Below are positions 1-8,254 of a DNA stretch of 64,000 nt, piece by piece. Numbering within the stretch: the stretch's first letter is position 1; each line of letters opens with the position of its first letter. Below the pieces are notes generated by a model. It searched no databases. It saw only the letters and a list, made by a program, of their open reading frames with translations, and had not been told where the DNA came from. A program made the translations under genes and the position numbers. Where the stretch lies: positions 1 to 64,000 of the forward strand of contig NZ_AUHJ01000013.1 in assembly GCF_000423125.1 (NCBI RefSeq). Reading direction: 5' to 3'. This stretch comes from Haliea salexigens DSM 19537. Lineage in GTDB: Bacteria > Pseudomonadota > Gammaproteobacteria > Pseudomonadales > Halieaceae.

Positions 1-240
1 AAGCTGAGCGCCGAGAACCGGCGCGACCTGCTGGAGGTACTGGAGGACCGCCACGGACGCCGCTCCACTGTCGCCACCAGTCAGTTACCCATTGAGGAAT
101 GGCATGGCGTCATCGGCGACGCGACCCTGGCGGATGCCATCCTTGATCGGCTGGTACACAACGCCTACAAGATCAATCTGAGAGGAGAGTCGATGCGAAA
201 ACGCCAGGCCAAGTTGACGAGCACCACTGCTTCCGAGTAA
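1..240 (+). CDS. istB: IS21-family helper ATPase IstB, C-terminal part (cut by window edge)
   Basis: The reading frame is open from base 1 to TAA at 238-240 and gives 79 residues. The order [11 protein letters not shown], then [18 protein letters not shown], then RGESMRK is the characteristic C-terminal end of IstB, the AAA+ helper protein of IS21-family transposition (family knowledge). It lacks the Walker motifs, which would lie outside the window. The element's right-end repeats follow at 274-342, so this is the 3' end of an IS21 copy whose rest lies to the left. Whether that copy is intact cannot be seen. Confidence 0.9.
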   Translation, partial: KLSAENRRDLLEVLEDRHGRRSTVATSQLPIEEWHGVIGDATLADAILDRLVHNAYKINLRGESMRKRQAKLTSTTASE

Positions 241-273
241 CAATGCAAACCCCGCGTCGCTACGCTCCGATGG

Positions 274-342
274 GTGGCAGCTTTGCTCCGGTCCGCGTGG
301 CAGCCTTCAAATGGAATGGGTGGCAGGCTTCAGCGGTATACG
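274..342 (+). repeat. IS21-type multiple terminal repeats
   Basis: The heptamer GTGGCAG begins at 274, 297 and 320, exactly 23 bp apart, and each copy is followed by CTT or a close variant. IS21-family ends carry such regularly spaced multiple repeats as transposase binding sites (family knowledge). Their position just after the istB tail marks the right end of the element. The exact last base of the IS was not determined. Confidence 0.75.
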
Positions 343-356
343 CAGAGTGAGGGGGC

Positions 357-686
357 ATGCGAACGTACTCGGTCGAAGAAGCGGCGAGCTTGCTCCTGAT
401 CGCGGAGGCGACCGTGCGGCGCTTGGCGCACGCGGGTTTGCTGCGGGGCGCGAAGCCCGGGCGCCGCTGGGTGTTCAGAGAGGAGGATCTTGTCGCTTTT
501 CTGGAATCGTCGTATGGTGGGTCCGGGCAAGCGTCCGTAAGTGGCTGTAAGGAGAAACCCTTATGGCAATTTATAGACGAGGACCGGTCTGGTGGGTCGA
601 TGTGCGGACCCCCTCGGGGCAGCGAATACGCCGCTCTGCTGGGACTGAAGACCGCGCGTCAGCGCAGGAATACCACGACCACTTGA
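357..686 (+). CDS. Small HTH (excisionase/MerR-like) DNA-binding protein
   Basis: 109 codons. Residues 1-50 form a typical excisionase-family winged HTH: YSVEEAASLLLIAEATVRR followed by the hinge GLLRGAKPGRRWVF and EEDLVAFLE. Such proteins commonly sit immediately upstream of a tyrosine recombinase and act as directionality factors or regulators. The frame runs 124 bases into the integrase gene, and residues from about 69 on show no domain character. The functional part is therefore probably only the first half, and the stop may have been displaced by a frameshift. The ATG lies about 15 bases after the last IS21 repeat, so the IS has landed directly in front of this gene and probably separates it from its original promoter. 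Confidence 0.7.
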   Translation: MRTYSVEEAASLLLIAEATVRRLAHAGLLRGAKPGRRWVFREEDLVAFLESSYGGSGQASVSGCKEKPLWQFIDEDRSGGSMCGPPRGSEYAALLGLKTARQRRNTTTT

Positions 687-1594
687 AAGTAAGCCTGTGG
701 CGGGCTCACCGTCTCGGTGAAAAGCCAAGACGCACCTGGCAGGAGGCTGTGGTGCGTTGGGTACAGGAGAAGGATCACAAAGCGGATCGAGACAAAGACC
801 TGGGTAAACTGCGTTGGCTGGATGGGTATTTCGGGGGCTTGTACCTCGACGAAATCAGCCGGGACCGGGTAGACCAGGTAGGGGTGCTCAAGAAAATTGA
901 GGCCACCCCATCCACCGCCAATCGGTACCTGGCGCTGGTTCGCGCTATTTTGCGAGCTGCCCGGGATGACTGGGAGTGGATCGACCGATGTCCGCGCGTG
1001 AAGCTCTATCCTGAACCGAAAAAGCGTGTGCGCTATTTGTCCCGTGAGGAGGCAGCATTGTTGTTGAAGGAGTTGCCGCCACATTTGGCAGCTCTGGCTG
1101 AATTCAGTTTGGCCACCGGGCTTCGGCAACGCAATGTGAGTTATCTGCGCTGGGATCAAGTGGATGTTGCACGTCGTATGGCCTGGATTCATGCAGATCA
1201 ATCCAAGTCGCGTAAGGCGATTGCCGTTCCGTTGAACGATTCCGCGCTGAGCGTTTTAGAAGGTCAGCGGGGCAAACACAGTGCCTGGGTGTTTACTTAT
1301 GCGGATAAGCCAGTGGATCGCACTTCCACAAAAGCGTGGAAAGCGGCGTTGGGGCGAGCGGGGATTGAGAATTTTCGCTGGCATGACCTGCGCCATACTT
1401 GGGCGTCCTGGCACGTCCAGAACGGAACGTCTCTCCAAGAGCTACAAGCATTGGGGGGCTGGTCCAGCTTTGAGATGGTATTGCGCTATGCGCATTTGGC
1501 GGCTGATCACTTGCAAGCGGCTGCGTGTCGGATCGATGGCACAATTAGGACACAATCGATTCAACACACGCCGCTGCGGTTGGTGAGAAGCTAG
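563..1594 (+). CDS. Phage-type tyrosine recombinase / site-specific integrase
   Basis: 343 aa. It has an N-terminal arm-binding-like region, a SAM-like core-binding domain around residues 55-145, and a catalytic domain from about 155. The active site is visible: Arg188 in TGLRQRN, a Lys in the SKSRKAIAVPL beta-hairpin, His274-x-x-Arg277 in HDLRHTWAS, Trp in LGGWSS and the nucleophile Tyr309 in RYAHL. AAGGAG just upstream of the ATG supports the start. The gene ends 97 bp before the 3' end of tRNA-Phe, the normal arrangement for an island integrase using a tRNA attachment site. It lacks the extra integron-specific patch and is not an integron integrase. It should mediate integration and excision of the element lying to the left. 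Confidence 0.92.
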   Translation: MAIYRRGPVWWVDVRTPSGQRIRRSAGTEDRASAQEYHDHLKVSLWRAHRLGEKPRRTWQEAVVRWVQEKDHKADRDKDLGKLRWLDGYFGGLYLDEISRDRVDQVGVLKKIEATPSTANRYLALVRAILRAARDDWEWIDRCPRVKLYPEPKKRVRYLSREEAALLLKELPPHLAALAEFSLATGLRQRNVSYLRWDQVDVARRMAWIHADQSKSRKAIAVPLNDSALSVLEGQRGKHSAWVFTYADKPVDRTSTKAWKAALGRAGIENFRWHDLRHTWASWHVQNGTSLQELQALGGWSSFEMVLRYAHLAADHLQAAACRIDGTIRTQSIQHTPLRLVRS

Positions 1595-1691
1595 AACGAT
1601 AATGTCAGCCAAGTGAGAATCACTCGGCGGTAACTTGTTGATGTATTTGGGATTACTGACTGGTTGACCGTGACGAAAAACGGTCGAAAGA

Positions 1692-1767
1692 TGGTGCCCG
1701 GAGACAGAATCGAACTGCCGACACGGGGATTTTCAATCCCCTGCTCTACCAACTGAGCTATCCGGGC
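1692..1767 (-). tRNA. tRNA-Phe (GAA)
   Basis: Read on the minus strand, 76 nt starting GCCCGGATAGCTCAGTTGG fold as a cloverleaf. The acceptor stem GCCCGGA pairs with TCCGGGC, the anticodon loop is TTGAAAA with anticodon GAA, the T-loop is GTTCGATTC, and CCA is encoded. Its 3' end points to the integrase at 563-1594, so the 3' half is the likely attachment site of the element to the left. The gene itself appears intact. Confidence 0.97.
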
Positions 1768-1818
1768 GTGTACTGCTATAGCGGAGGGTGCGTATTAAAA
1801 CCGTAGTGGCTGCGGGAG

Positions 1819-3108
1819 TCAAGCAGTGGCAAGGGCCTTGAGGCCAATCAGTAGCTGGTCCAGCTCCGCAAAGCGGGTAAACACCGCCGGGGTTACGCGC
1901 ACGCAGGCGCCCCCGGCCAGGCCGGTGCGGTGCACCGTGAACACACCATGACGGTCCAGCAGGCGTTGCGCGATTGCCCGATTGCCGGCGGGCGTGCGTT
2001 CACCCCGCAGGCGAAAGGCGCTAATGCCCGCGTGGTCCTCTGCGCTGTTCAGGGTCAGCACCTCCACGCCCGGTATATCCGCGGCGCGTTGCGCCCAGTA
2101 GCTGCGCAGTTCAGCCAGCCGCGCGGCTTTGTTGTCGGCACCGATCTGGCGATGGAAGGCCAGCGCGTCTGGAACACTGAGGAGCGCGGCATAATTCGAC
2201 GTGCCCGTGTGGATACGCGAACGAATGTCGTCCTCCGGAACGTCCCGCTCGCCCAGGTAAGGGGCAATCGCATCCAGGCGTTCCCGGCGGATGTACATCA
2301 CGCCCACGCCAATGGGCGCTCCCATCCATTTATGCAGGTTGAAGCCGATGAAGTCCGCCTGCAGGTCTGCGACGGTGAAGTCCATCTGCCCCCAGGAGTG
2401 GGCTGCATCGACGATACAGTCCACGCCCCGTTCCCGCGCCATGGCCACGATGTCGCGCACCGGAATCAGCATGCCGTGCCGGTGGCTGATGTGGGTCAGC
2501 AGCAATAGCCGCACGTTCGGGTTTGCGTCCAATGCCGCGCGATAGGTCTCGAGCAATTGCGCCTGGCTGGCGCGCTCTGGCAGGTCGATGGTGCGCAGCG
2601 CAACGCCGCGTCGCTCCTGTAGCCACGCCATGGCGGACTGCATGCTGTCGTAGTCGACATCGGCATACATGACGGCATCACCGGGTTCCAGTCGCTGGTA
2701 GCCACTGATCAGGTTCTGCAGTACCTCGGTGGCACCCCGGGCAAAGGCGATTTCATCTGGCGAGGCCCCCAGCAGTTGCGCCACTTCGGTACGAATGGCT
2801 TCCAGCTCGGGATAGAGCTCGCGCCTGCTGAAATAGGAGGCATCGCGGTTGACCTGAAAGGTGTGGCGGTTGTACGCCTCAAGCACCGGGCGAGCCATAA
2901 CACCCCAGTTGCCGTTTTCCAGTTGTGCAATTTCGTCCGGGAACCAGTATTGTTCGCGTACTCGTTCCCAAAACTGGGCGTTCGCCGGCGTAGTTGGCAA
3001 GCCTGCAGTTGTTGATCCGGTCGCGCCCATTGTGAGGGCGGGTGCCGCCGCGGCAGAAAGCGCCAAAGCGCGGCGCAATAACGCTCTCCGAGCGAGATCT
3101 GTGGGCAT
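1819..3108 (-). CDS. Tat-exported PLP-dependent class V aminotransferase-fold enzyme (isopenicillin-N-epimerase-like)
   Basis: 429 aa. Residues 1-40 look like a twin-arginine signal: RRALLRR, then an Ala/Leu-rich segment. The rest is a fold-type I PLP enzyme of the class V/CsdA-like group. It has the cofactor-binding GATEVLQNLI, the Asp in DAAHSWGQ and the Schiff-base lysine in NLHKWMGAPIGVG. This subgroup is usually annotated as isopenicillin N epimerase-like or cysteine-desulfurase-like, but real substrates are mostly unknown. It is the second gene after a TonB receptor on the same strand (68-bp gap). A periplasmic enzyme acting on an imported amino-acid or peptide derivative is a reasonable inference, not a demonstrated role. 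Confidence 0.8.
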   Translation of the reverse strand: MPTDLARRALLRRALALSAAAAPALTMGATGSTTAGLPTTPANAQFWERVREQYWFPDEIAQLENGNWGVMARPVLEAYNRHTFQVNRDASYFSRRELYPELEAIRTEVAQLLGASPDEIAFARGATEVLQNLISGYQRLEPGDAVMYADVDYDSMQSAMAWLQERRGVALRTIDLPERASQAQLLETYRAALDANPNVRLLLLTHISHRHGMLIPVRDIVAMARERGVDCIVDAAHSWGQMDFTVADLQADFIGFNLHKWMGAPIGVGVMYIRRERLDAIAPYLGERDVPEDDIRSRIHTGTSNYAALLSVPDALAFHRQIGADNKAARLAELRSYWAQRAADIPGVEVLTLNSAEDHAGISAFRLRGERTPAGNRAIAQRLLDRHGVFTVHRTGLAGGACVRVTPAVFTRFAELDQLLIGLKALATA

Positions 3109-3176
3109 GGTGTATTCCTGTTGTGAGGAGGTAGCTGCCAGCGCAATGCACTGGCAGCCACCTGATGTTGCCGTCT

Positions 3177-5582
3177 TCAGTAGGTATAGCTCAGTTTCAG
3201 GTAGTAGAGTGCGCCGTCGGTGTCATAGGGCGAATTCCGCGAGTAGATGAGCCCGCGGTTCGCCTGGAATGTCGCTTCATCCGGATAGCTGTCGAACAGG
3301 TTCTCTGCCCCCAGGGTGGCGCGCAGGCCACCGTCGAATGCGTAGCCGGCGGACAGGTCAAACACGGTTTCTTCACCGAATTCCTGATAGATATCACCCG
3401 TTGGCTGACCGCTGGAGTCAGTCCAGGGGCCGTAGTAGCGCAGCCGCGCGAGCAGGTCAAAGCCCGCTACGCGGTACTCCAGCGACACGTTGCCGGTGAG
3501 TTCGGGAAGCCCGTCCTCCAGCCGCACTACGCCAATTTCGCCGATGGTGCCGTCGGTACGTGTGACTTCCGTATCGTTGTAGTTCCAGGCGGTGCCCAGC
3601 ATCAGGTTGCCGCTACCCGCCGCCATGCGGTAGCTGGCAACCAGGTCCACGCCACGGGTTTTGGTGTCAAAGGCGTTGGTGAAGAAATTCACGCCATTGA
3701 TAGAGTCGGCACCGGGCACACCCTGAGCGATCAGCCCCTCACGGATCTCATCGGTAACACTGAAGGTCTGCGATTGGCCGAAACGGTCGTCGACTTCAAT
3801 CTGATACACATCCAGAGACCCGCTGAAGCCGCCGTCTGTACGGAAGGTCAGTCCGGCGGTGAATGAAGTGGATTCCTCTGCCTGCAATGGCTGAGCCCCA
3901 AACACCTGCGCGATCGGATCGGTGGGAGACAGGCGCCCGTTGGTGAACAGGTTCAGTGTTTGCGTGTCCAGGCCTTGCGAGGTGCGCGTGCTCTCCAGTT
4001 GACCCGGGGTGGGTGCGCGAAAGCCCGTCGCGGCGGTGGCGCGGAAAGCGAGGCCATCGGTAAACTCGTAGCGCAACGAAAATTTACCGTCGGTGGTGTC
4101 GCCGAACTCGGAGAAGTCCTCGTAGCGCAGGGCAACCCCCAGCGTGAGTTGCTCAGTCATTGGCGCTTCCAGGTCGACGTAAACTGCATAGCTCTCCTGG
4201 TCGTAGGTGTCGGCCTGGTCGGCGCTGTAGCCCGGGAAGCCGTTGGAACCCGAGGGCAATCCGTCAACGGCGCCGGGGCCCACCTCGTAGGAAGCCAGCT
4301 CACCCGCCTCGATTTCGTAGGCTTCACGGCGGCGCTCGGCACCAAAGGCCAGGTTCGCAGGGCCGCTGAGTGCGCCGAGCTCCCAGCTGTACACGAAGTC
4401 GAGGTTCAGGTTGGTTTCGCTCTGAATCAGGGACCCCGCGTAAAACGAGGTGGGACTGGCCGGGCCGAGGGAGCCGTTGATGGTGTTACCGATGTAGTAG
4501 TCAATTGTATTGCGACCGTAGGACACGCTGCCGTCCCAGGTGAGCTGCGAGCCAGCGTCACCGCGCACCCCGGCCACGGTGGACAGGTCCTGATCTTCCT
4601 GTGAGAACTGGGGTGAGAAGCCGGCGGGAAAGATGTCGTTGAGATCAAAATCGGGAAATGCAGTAGGGCTGGGACGGTAGGCCGATGTCGATTCTGGGTT
4701 GCGCCAGTTGAAATCGCTGGTGCCTTCCCCGTCACCGTAGGTGCCGAAAGCGTAGAGTTCCGCGCTGCCGCTCAGGGCGTAGTCCCCATTCAGCGCTACG
4801 CGCAGAGCAGTGCGTTCTGGCTGTCCCCAGTTCTGAACCGGATCGGGCACCTGCAGGCCGGGATTTTCCTGCTGAAACACGATGGCGTCAGGGCGTTGAC
4901 GGGAGCGCGAGGTTGGTTCGGCATCGGTGTATTCGAGGGTGCCGGTCAGTGTGCCTTTGTCGGCCAGGTTCAGGCCGGCGCGCAAGCCTACCTGCAGCTC
5001 ATCGCCATCACCTTCCGAATACTGCGAACCCTGAATGTAGGAGGAGAAGCCCTCGGTATCGTCAAGAATCAGGTTGATTACGCCGGCAATCGCATCGGAG
5101 CCGTACTGGGCTGAAGCACCATCGCGCAGCACCTCAATACGTTTGATGGCAAAGCTGGGGATCTGGGCAAGGTCGGCACCCTGCGCGCCGCGAAACCCCA
5201 GCAATGCCGAACGGTGACGTCGCTTGCCATTCACCAGCACCAGGGTGTGGTCCGGTGAAAGGCCGCGGAGTGTGGCCGGGCGCACATAAATCAGGCCATC
5301 ATTTAGTGGCAGACGCTGTACGTTGAAGGAGGGTGTGATGTGAGTGAGTTTGTCGACCAGCTCGCTGGATGCCACGCTGTTCAGCGCTTCTTCGGAGACG
5401 ACATCTACCGGCGCCATGGCGTCGAAGGAGGTTCTGTTCTCAACCCGTGTGCCGGTCACGATCACTTCCTCGAGCAGTGCACTCGATGGTTCTGCTGTGC
5501 CCCCGGCGGTCTGTGCGTAGAGTGGAAGCGAGAATACAGAAGCAACCGCGATGGCCAGCGGTTTGCGTAAAGATGAATACAT
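3177..5582 (-). CDS. TonB-dependent outer-membrane receptor
   Basis: 801 aa from the ATG at 5582. That start gives a clean signal peptide (MYSSLRKPLAIAVASVFSLP, cleaved after YAQ), whereas the longer frame starting at 5645 would put 21 unlikely residues in front. The TonB-box-like stretch LEEVIVTGTR is followed by the plug domain (VLVNGKRRHRSALLG, RIEVLRDGASAQYGSDAIAG) and a long beta-barrel ending in the aromatic LKLSYTY expected for outer-membrane insertion. The family takes up siderophores, cobalamin, peptides or glycans by TonB-driven transport. The substrate is not readable, and no Fur box was seen upstream. It probably forms a unit with the PLP enzyme downstream. Confidence 0.93.
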   Translation of the reverse strand: MYSSLRKPLAIAVASVFSLPLYAQTAGGTAEPSSALLEEVIVTGTRVENRTSFDAMAPVDVVSEEALNSVASSELVDKLTHITPSFNVQRLPLNDGLIYVRPATLRGLSPDHTLVLVNGKRRHRSALLGFRGAQGADLAQIPSFAIKRIEVLRDGASAQYGSDAIAGVINLILDDTEGFSSYIQGSQYSEGDGDELQVGLRAGLNLADKGTLTGTLEYTDAEPTSRSRQRPDAIVFQQENPGLQVPDPVQNWGQPERTALRVALNGDYALSGSAELYAFGTYGDGEGTSDFNWRNPESTSAYRPSPTAFPDFDLNDIFPAGFSPQFSQEDQDLSTVAGVRGDAGSQLTWDGSVSYGRNTIDYYIGNTINGSLGPASPTSFYAGSLIQSETNLNLDFVYSWELGALSGPANLAFGAERRREAYEIEAGELASYEVGPGAVDGLPSGSNGFPGYSADQADTYDQESYAVYVDLEAPMTEQLTLGVALRYEDFSEFGDTTDGKFSLRYEFTDGLAFRATAATGFRAPTPGQLESTRTSQGLDTQTLNLFTNGRLSPTDPIAQVFGAQPLQAEESTSFTAGLTFRTDGGFSGSLDVYQIEVDDRFGQSQTFSVTDEIREGLIAQGVPGADSINGVNFFTNAFDTKTRGVDLVASYRMAAGSGNLMLGTAWNYNDTEVTRTDGTIGEIGVVRLEDGLPELTGNVSLEYRVAGFDLLARLRYYGPWTDSSGQPTGDIYQEFGEETVFDLSAGYAFDGGLRATLGAENLFDSYPDEATFQANRGLIYSRNSPYDTDGALYYLKLSYTY

Positions 5583-5768
5583 GGCGGGTCCCCAAAATAA
5601 TGATGGATCAATGAATGTTCCGCCCCGTGCGAGCGGAGGAAGCAAGATGACGGCAGCAGGTTAAGGTGGCGTGTCGTTCCCGTGACATTCCGGTGAAGAT
5701 GCGACTGCGCGCCGCTTGGGCTATGCTGGGGGCACGAACAAATGGATAGCGATTACGAGGGAGCTCAA

Positions 5769-6068
5769 ATGGCAGAGTCCACAGACAAGAAAACCTCCGC
5801 GCAGCAGAAGGAGCTGGATTCCGGCAAAGAGGCGGCGATGGCCGCCTACCAGAACATGCTGGACGCCCAGCAGCATTTCCGCCAGGCCGCAGAGGCGGCG
5901 GGCCTGGATCTCAAGGAAGATGCCATGAAGCAATTGCTAAAGGGCAAAGACAAAGCCGATGAGCTCGGCCACGAAGTGGAGCGTTACGTTCACGACAAAC
6001 CCCTGGCGACCATAGGCATTGCCTTCTTTGCAGGCTTGCTGGTCTCGCGGTTGCTGTCCCGGCATTGA
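5769..6068 (+). CDS. DUF883 family (ElaB/YqjD-like) membrane-anchored protein
   Basis: 99 aa from the ATG at 5769, chosen because AGGGAG precedes it by 5 bases; an in-frame ATG at 5742 has no such site. It has a highly charged helical N-terminal part, then HEVERYVHDKPLATIGIAFFAGLLVSRLL, the C-terminal membrane anchor typical of YqjD/ElaB. E. coli YqjD binds ribosomes and tethers them to the inner membrane in stationary phase (family knowledge). It is first in a tight four-gene run (DUF883, holin-like, YqjK-like, PerM-like) in which neighbouring genes overlap. Confidence 0.85.
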   Translation: MAESTDKKTSAQQKELDSGKEAAMAAYQNMLDAQQHFRQAAEAAGLDLKEDAMKQLLKGKDKADELGHEVERYVHDKPLATIGIAFFAGLLVSRLLSRH

Positions 6069-6577
6069 GCCCTTTACCCGAGGAGCCTGCGCGGGAATCC
6101 GCTGCAGGCGATTACAGCCGCGCAGCTGAACCCGGCGGCGCCGCCAATGAGCAGGCCCGTGAAAGTGACACCGCCAGTGGTGGTGCCGGGCTGGAAGCTG
6201 AGTTCCGGAACTGGCAGGCACTACTGCAACAAGCTCTGGAGGCGGGCAATCAGTTTTCCCGGCTGCTGGTGCTGGAGCTGCAGTTGGCTGTCGGCGATGC
6301 CGGTCGGCTGGCTTTGGTCGTGTTGGCCGTGGTGCCGCTATTGATCTTTACCTGGCTGGGTTTAAGCGTGCTGCTGGCGTGGTGGGCCTATGCCGCATCG
6401 GAATCGGTGGCGCTGGGGCTGGTGGCGTTTACTGCGCTACAGGTCGCGGCCTTACTGCTGCTGTGGTTGGCGGCGCGGCGTTATGCCCGCAGCCTTGCAC
6501 TGCCGGCGACCCGGCGCCAGTTGCGCGCCATAATGGAGACGGGCAATGGCAACAAGCCGCAAGCAGAGAGTTCGTGA
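6065..6577 (+). CDS. Phage-holin-superfamily / YqjE-like inner-membrane protein
   Basis: 170 aa starting at TTG 6065, which overlaps the stop of the preceding gene by 4 bases (ATTGA), a sign of translational coupling. It has a polar N-terminus, an amphipathic helix (FRNWQALLQQALEAG), and two hydrophobic segments at about residues 82-108 and 112-135 followed by a basic tail. This layout matches the YqjE/Phage_holin_3_6 group found next to YqjD. Function is unknown beyond an envelope or stress-related location. Confidence 0.75.
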   Translation: MSPLPEEPARESAAGDYSRAAEPGGAANEQARESDTASGGAGLEAEFRNWQALLQQALEAGNQFSRLLVLELQLAVGDAGRLALVVLAVVPLLIFTWLGLSVLLAWWAYAASESVALGLVAFTALQVAALLLLWLAARRYARSLALPATRRQLRAIMETGNGNKPQAESS

Positions 6578-6845
6578 GTTGCAAGCCGCGGAGAGTCGGC
6601 TGGATACGCATTGGCAGCAGTTGCAGGCCAACGGTGAGAGGCGGGTTGCCTACCTGCGGGCAGCGCACCCCGGCTGGCTGGTGGGCGGTGGTTTCCTGAC
6701 CGGGTTCATCGTGGATCGGGTGTTCTCGGCCAGTGTTCGCAATCCACGTGCCTCCCGCTTGCTGCGCCACGGCGTGCGGCTCTGGCCCCTGTTGCCGCAC
6801 AACATTCTGCGGGCCGTGTTTGCCGGAGGGAACCCGCTACCATGA
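6546..6845 (+). CDS. YqjK-like small protein
   Basis: 99 aa. The N-terminal helix (RVRELQAAESRLDTHWQQLQ) is followed by a glycine-rich hydrophobic stretch (GWLVGGGFLTGFIVDRVF) and a basic C-terminus. It overlaps the previous gene by 32 bases and the next by 4. The position after DUF883 and holin-like genes corresponds to YqjK in E. coli. No biochemical role is known to me. Confidence 0.6.
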   Translation: MATSRKQRVRELQAAESRLDTHWQQLQANGERRVAYLRAAHPGWLVGGGFLTGFIVDRVFSASVRNPRASRLLRHGVRLWPLLPHNILRAVFAGGNPLP

Positions 6846-7963
6846 GTGAAGCGCGTCTTCCTCCCGGCACGCTGTCACTGCGCACCCTCGCTGCACTGGC
6901 GGTGCTCTATACGGTGTATTTCGCCAAAAGCCTGCTGATGCCGGTTTTCGTGGCGTTGTTCTTTGCGCTGCTCCTGAACCCCCTGGTGAAACTGCTCAAG
7001 CGGTTTTACGTGCCCCGCACTATCTCGGCGGTGCTTATTCTGGCCCTCATTGGCGGCCCCGTGGCCTTGCTGGGCAGCCAGCTCGCGGAGCCGGCGCAGC
7101 GCTGGGCGGAAGCGATCCCGCGGCTCACCGAGAAACTCTCGAATGAGGTGGATGACCTCACCGACAAGCTTTCACCCCAGGCGGAGAAACCCCCGCAGCC
7201 GGAGGAGGGCTTCAGCTTTTTCGGCCTGTTTGGCAGTGAGAGCGACGAGGCCGAGAGCAGCGGCGGCGAGAAGGGCGAACGCGAGCCGGACCGGGTGAGC
7301 GAGCGCCTCAAACAGGGCGGCCTGGAGTTGTTGCTGGCCACCCTGGGTGCGGCACCGGTGGTAATCGCCCAGCTACTCACAACAGTCCTGCTGATTCTAT
7401 TCCTGCTGATTTTCGGCTCGCGCCTGTTTGCCGCCTTTGTGGATATATTCCCCGGGATTAACGACCAGCGCGCATCTCTCGAGCTGGTGCGCACGGTACA
7501 GGTGGAGCTGTCGCGCTACATCCTCACGGTGAGCCTGATCAATGCCTGCCTGGGTCTGGCGGTGGGTGGCGTGCTCTGGGTGCTGGGTGTGCAGGACCCG
7601 ATGCTCTGGGGTGTGATGGTGGGCATGTTGAACTTTGCGCCCTATGTAGGCCCGCTGCTGGGTGTCGTTCTGCTGGTTCTGGCCGGGGTGGTGCAGTACG
7701 GCCCGGTGGCCCATGCCCTGCTGCCGGCGCTGGTCTATTTCAGTATCAACCTGGTGGAAGCACAGGTGATTACCCCGCTGGTGCTGGGGCGCAACATGCG
7801 TCTGAACCCACTGGTGATCCTGGTGTGGCTGCTGGTCTGGGGCTGGCTGTGGGGGTTTGTTGGTGTGCTGCTCGCGGTGCCCCTGCTGGTGTGCCTCAAG
7901 CTGGCCTTCGGCCAGACCACCGTGCTGCGCTACTGGATGCAGCTGATCGAGACCCGCGCCTGA
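6842..7963 (+). CDS. AI-2E/PerM family transporter
   Basis: 373 aa polytopic inner-membrane protein with the AI-2E transporter layout. Helices near the N-terminus (LRTLAALAVLYTVYFAKSLLMPVFVALFFALLLNPLV) precede a charged cytoplasmic insertion (about residues 100-155, rich in Glu/Ser/Gly). Further helices and the conserved NFAPYVGPLLG and ITPLVLGRNMRLNPLVI motifs follow. Family members export autoinducer-2 or act as Na+/H+ antiporters or permeases, and the substrate here is open. Its stop codon abuts that of the convergent yggX without a gap. Confidence 0.88.
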   Translation: MSEARLPPGTLSLRTLAALAVLYTVYFAKSLLMPVFVALFFALLLNPLVKLLKRFYVPRTISAVLILALIGGPVALLGSQLAEPAQRWAEAIPRLTEKLSNEVDDLTDKLSPQAEKPPQPEEGFSFFGLFGSESDEAESSGGEKGEREPDRVSERLKQGGLELLLATLGAAPVVIAQLLTTVLLILFLLIFGSRLFAAFVDIFPGINDQRASLELVRTVQVELSRYILTVSLINACLGLAVGGVLWVLGVQDPMLWGVMVGMLNFAPYVGPLLGVVLLVLAGVVQYGPVAHALLPALVYFSINLVEAQVITPLVLGRNMRLNPLVILVWLLVWGWLWGFVGVLLAVPLLVCLKLAFGQTTVLRYWMQLIETRA

Positions 7964-8239
7964 TCAGCTGTTCGAGGGTGGCACGTAGCCTTCGGCACGG
8001 TCGTGTTCTTCCCCGGCGAAGAACTTGTCCATTTCCTCCTGCAGGTATTTGCGCGTCGCCGGGTCAATCAGGCTCAGCTGCTTTTCGTTGATCAGCATGG
8101 TCTGTTGCGCCTGCCATTCGTTCCAGGCCTGTTTCGACACGTGGTCGTAAATATCCTGGCCCTTGGGGCCGGGGTAGGGTGGTGCGTCAAGGCCTTCCAG
8201 TTCCTGCTGGTAGCGCTTGCAGAATACGGTTCTGGACAT
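7964..8239 (-). CDS. yggX: Fe(2+)-trafficking / oxidative damage protection protein YggX
   Basis: 91 aa, the family's usual length. It begins [17 protein letters not shown] with the conserved Cys near residue 7 and has the signature [22 protein letters not shown]. YggX buffers labile iron and protects Fe-S enzymes. It follows mutY, itself an Fe-S enzyme, 15 bases downstream on the same strand, the pairing seen in E. coli and Pseudomonas. Confidence 0.97.
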   Translation of the reverse strand: MSRTVFCKRYQQELEGLDAPPYPGPKGQDIYDHVSKQAWNEWQAQQTMLINEKQLSLIDPATRKYLQEEMDKFFAGEEHDRAEGYVPPSNS

Positions 8240-8254
8240 GTGTTTGCTCCGCGG

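Noticed and set aside
563..1594. Idea that this recombinase is the integron integrase of the cassette array
   Set aside because: It is 25 kb away, adjacent to a tRNA in island-integrase fashion, and lacks the integron-specific insertion between the catalytic boxes.
3177..5582. Fur box for the first TonB receptor
   Set aside because: 5583-5741 has only AT-rich ATAATGATGG-like stretches without the inverted-repeat structure.
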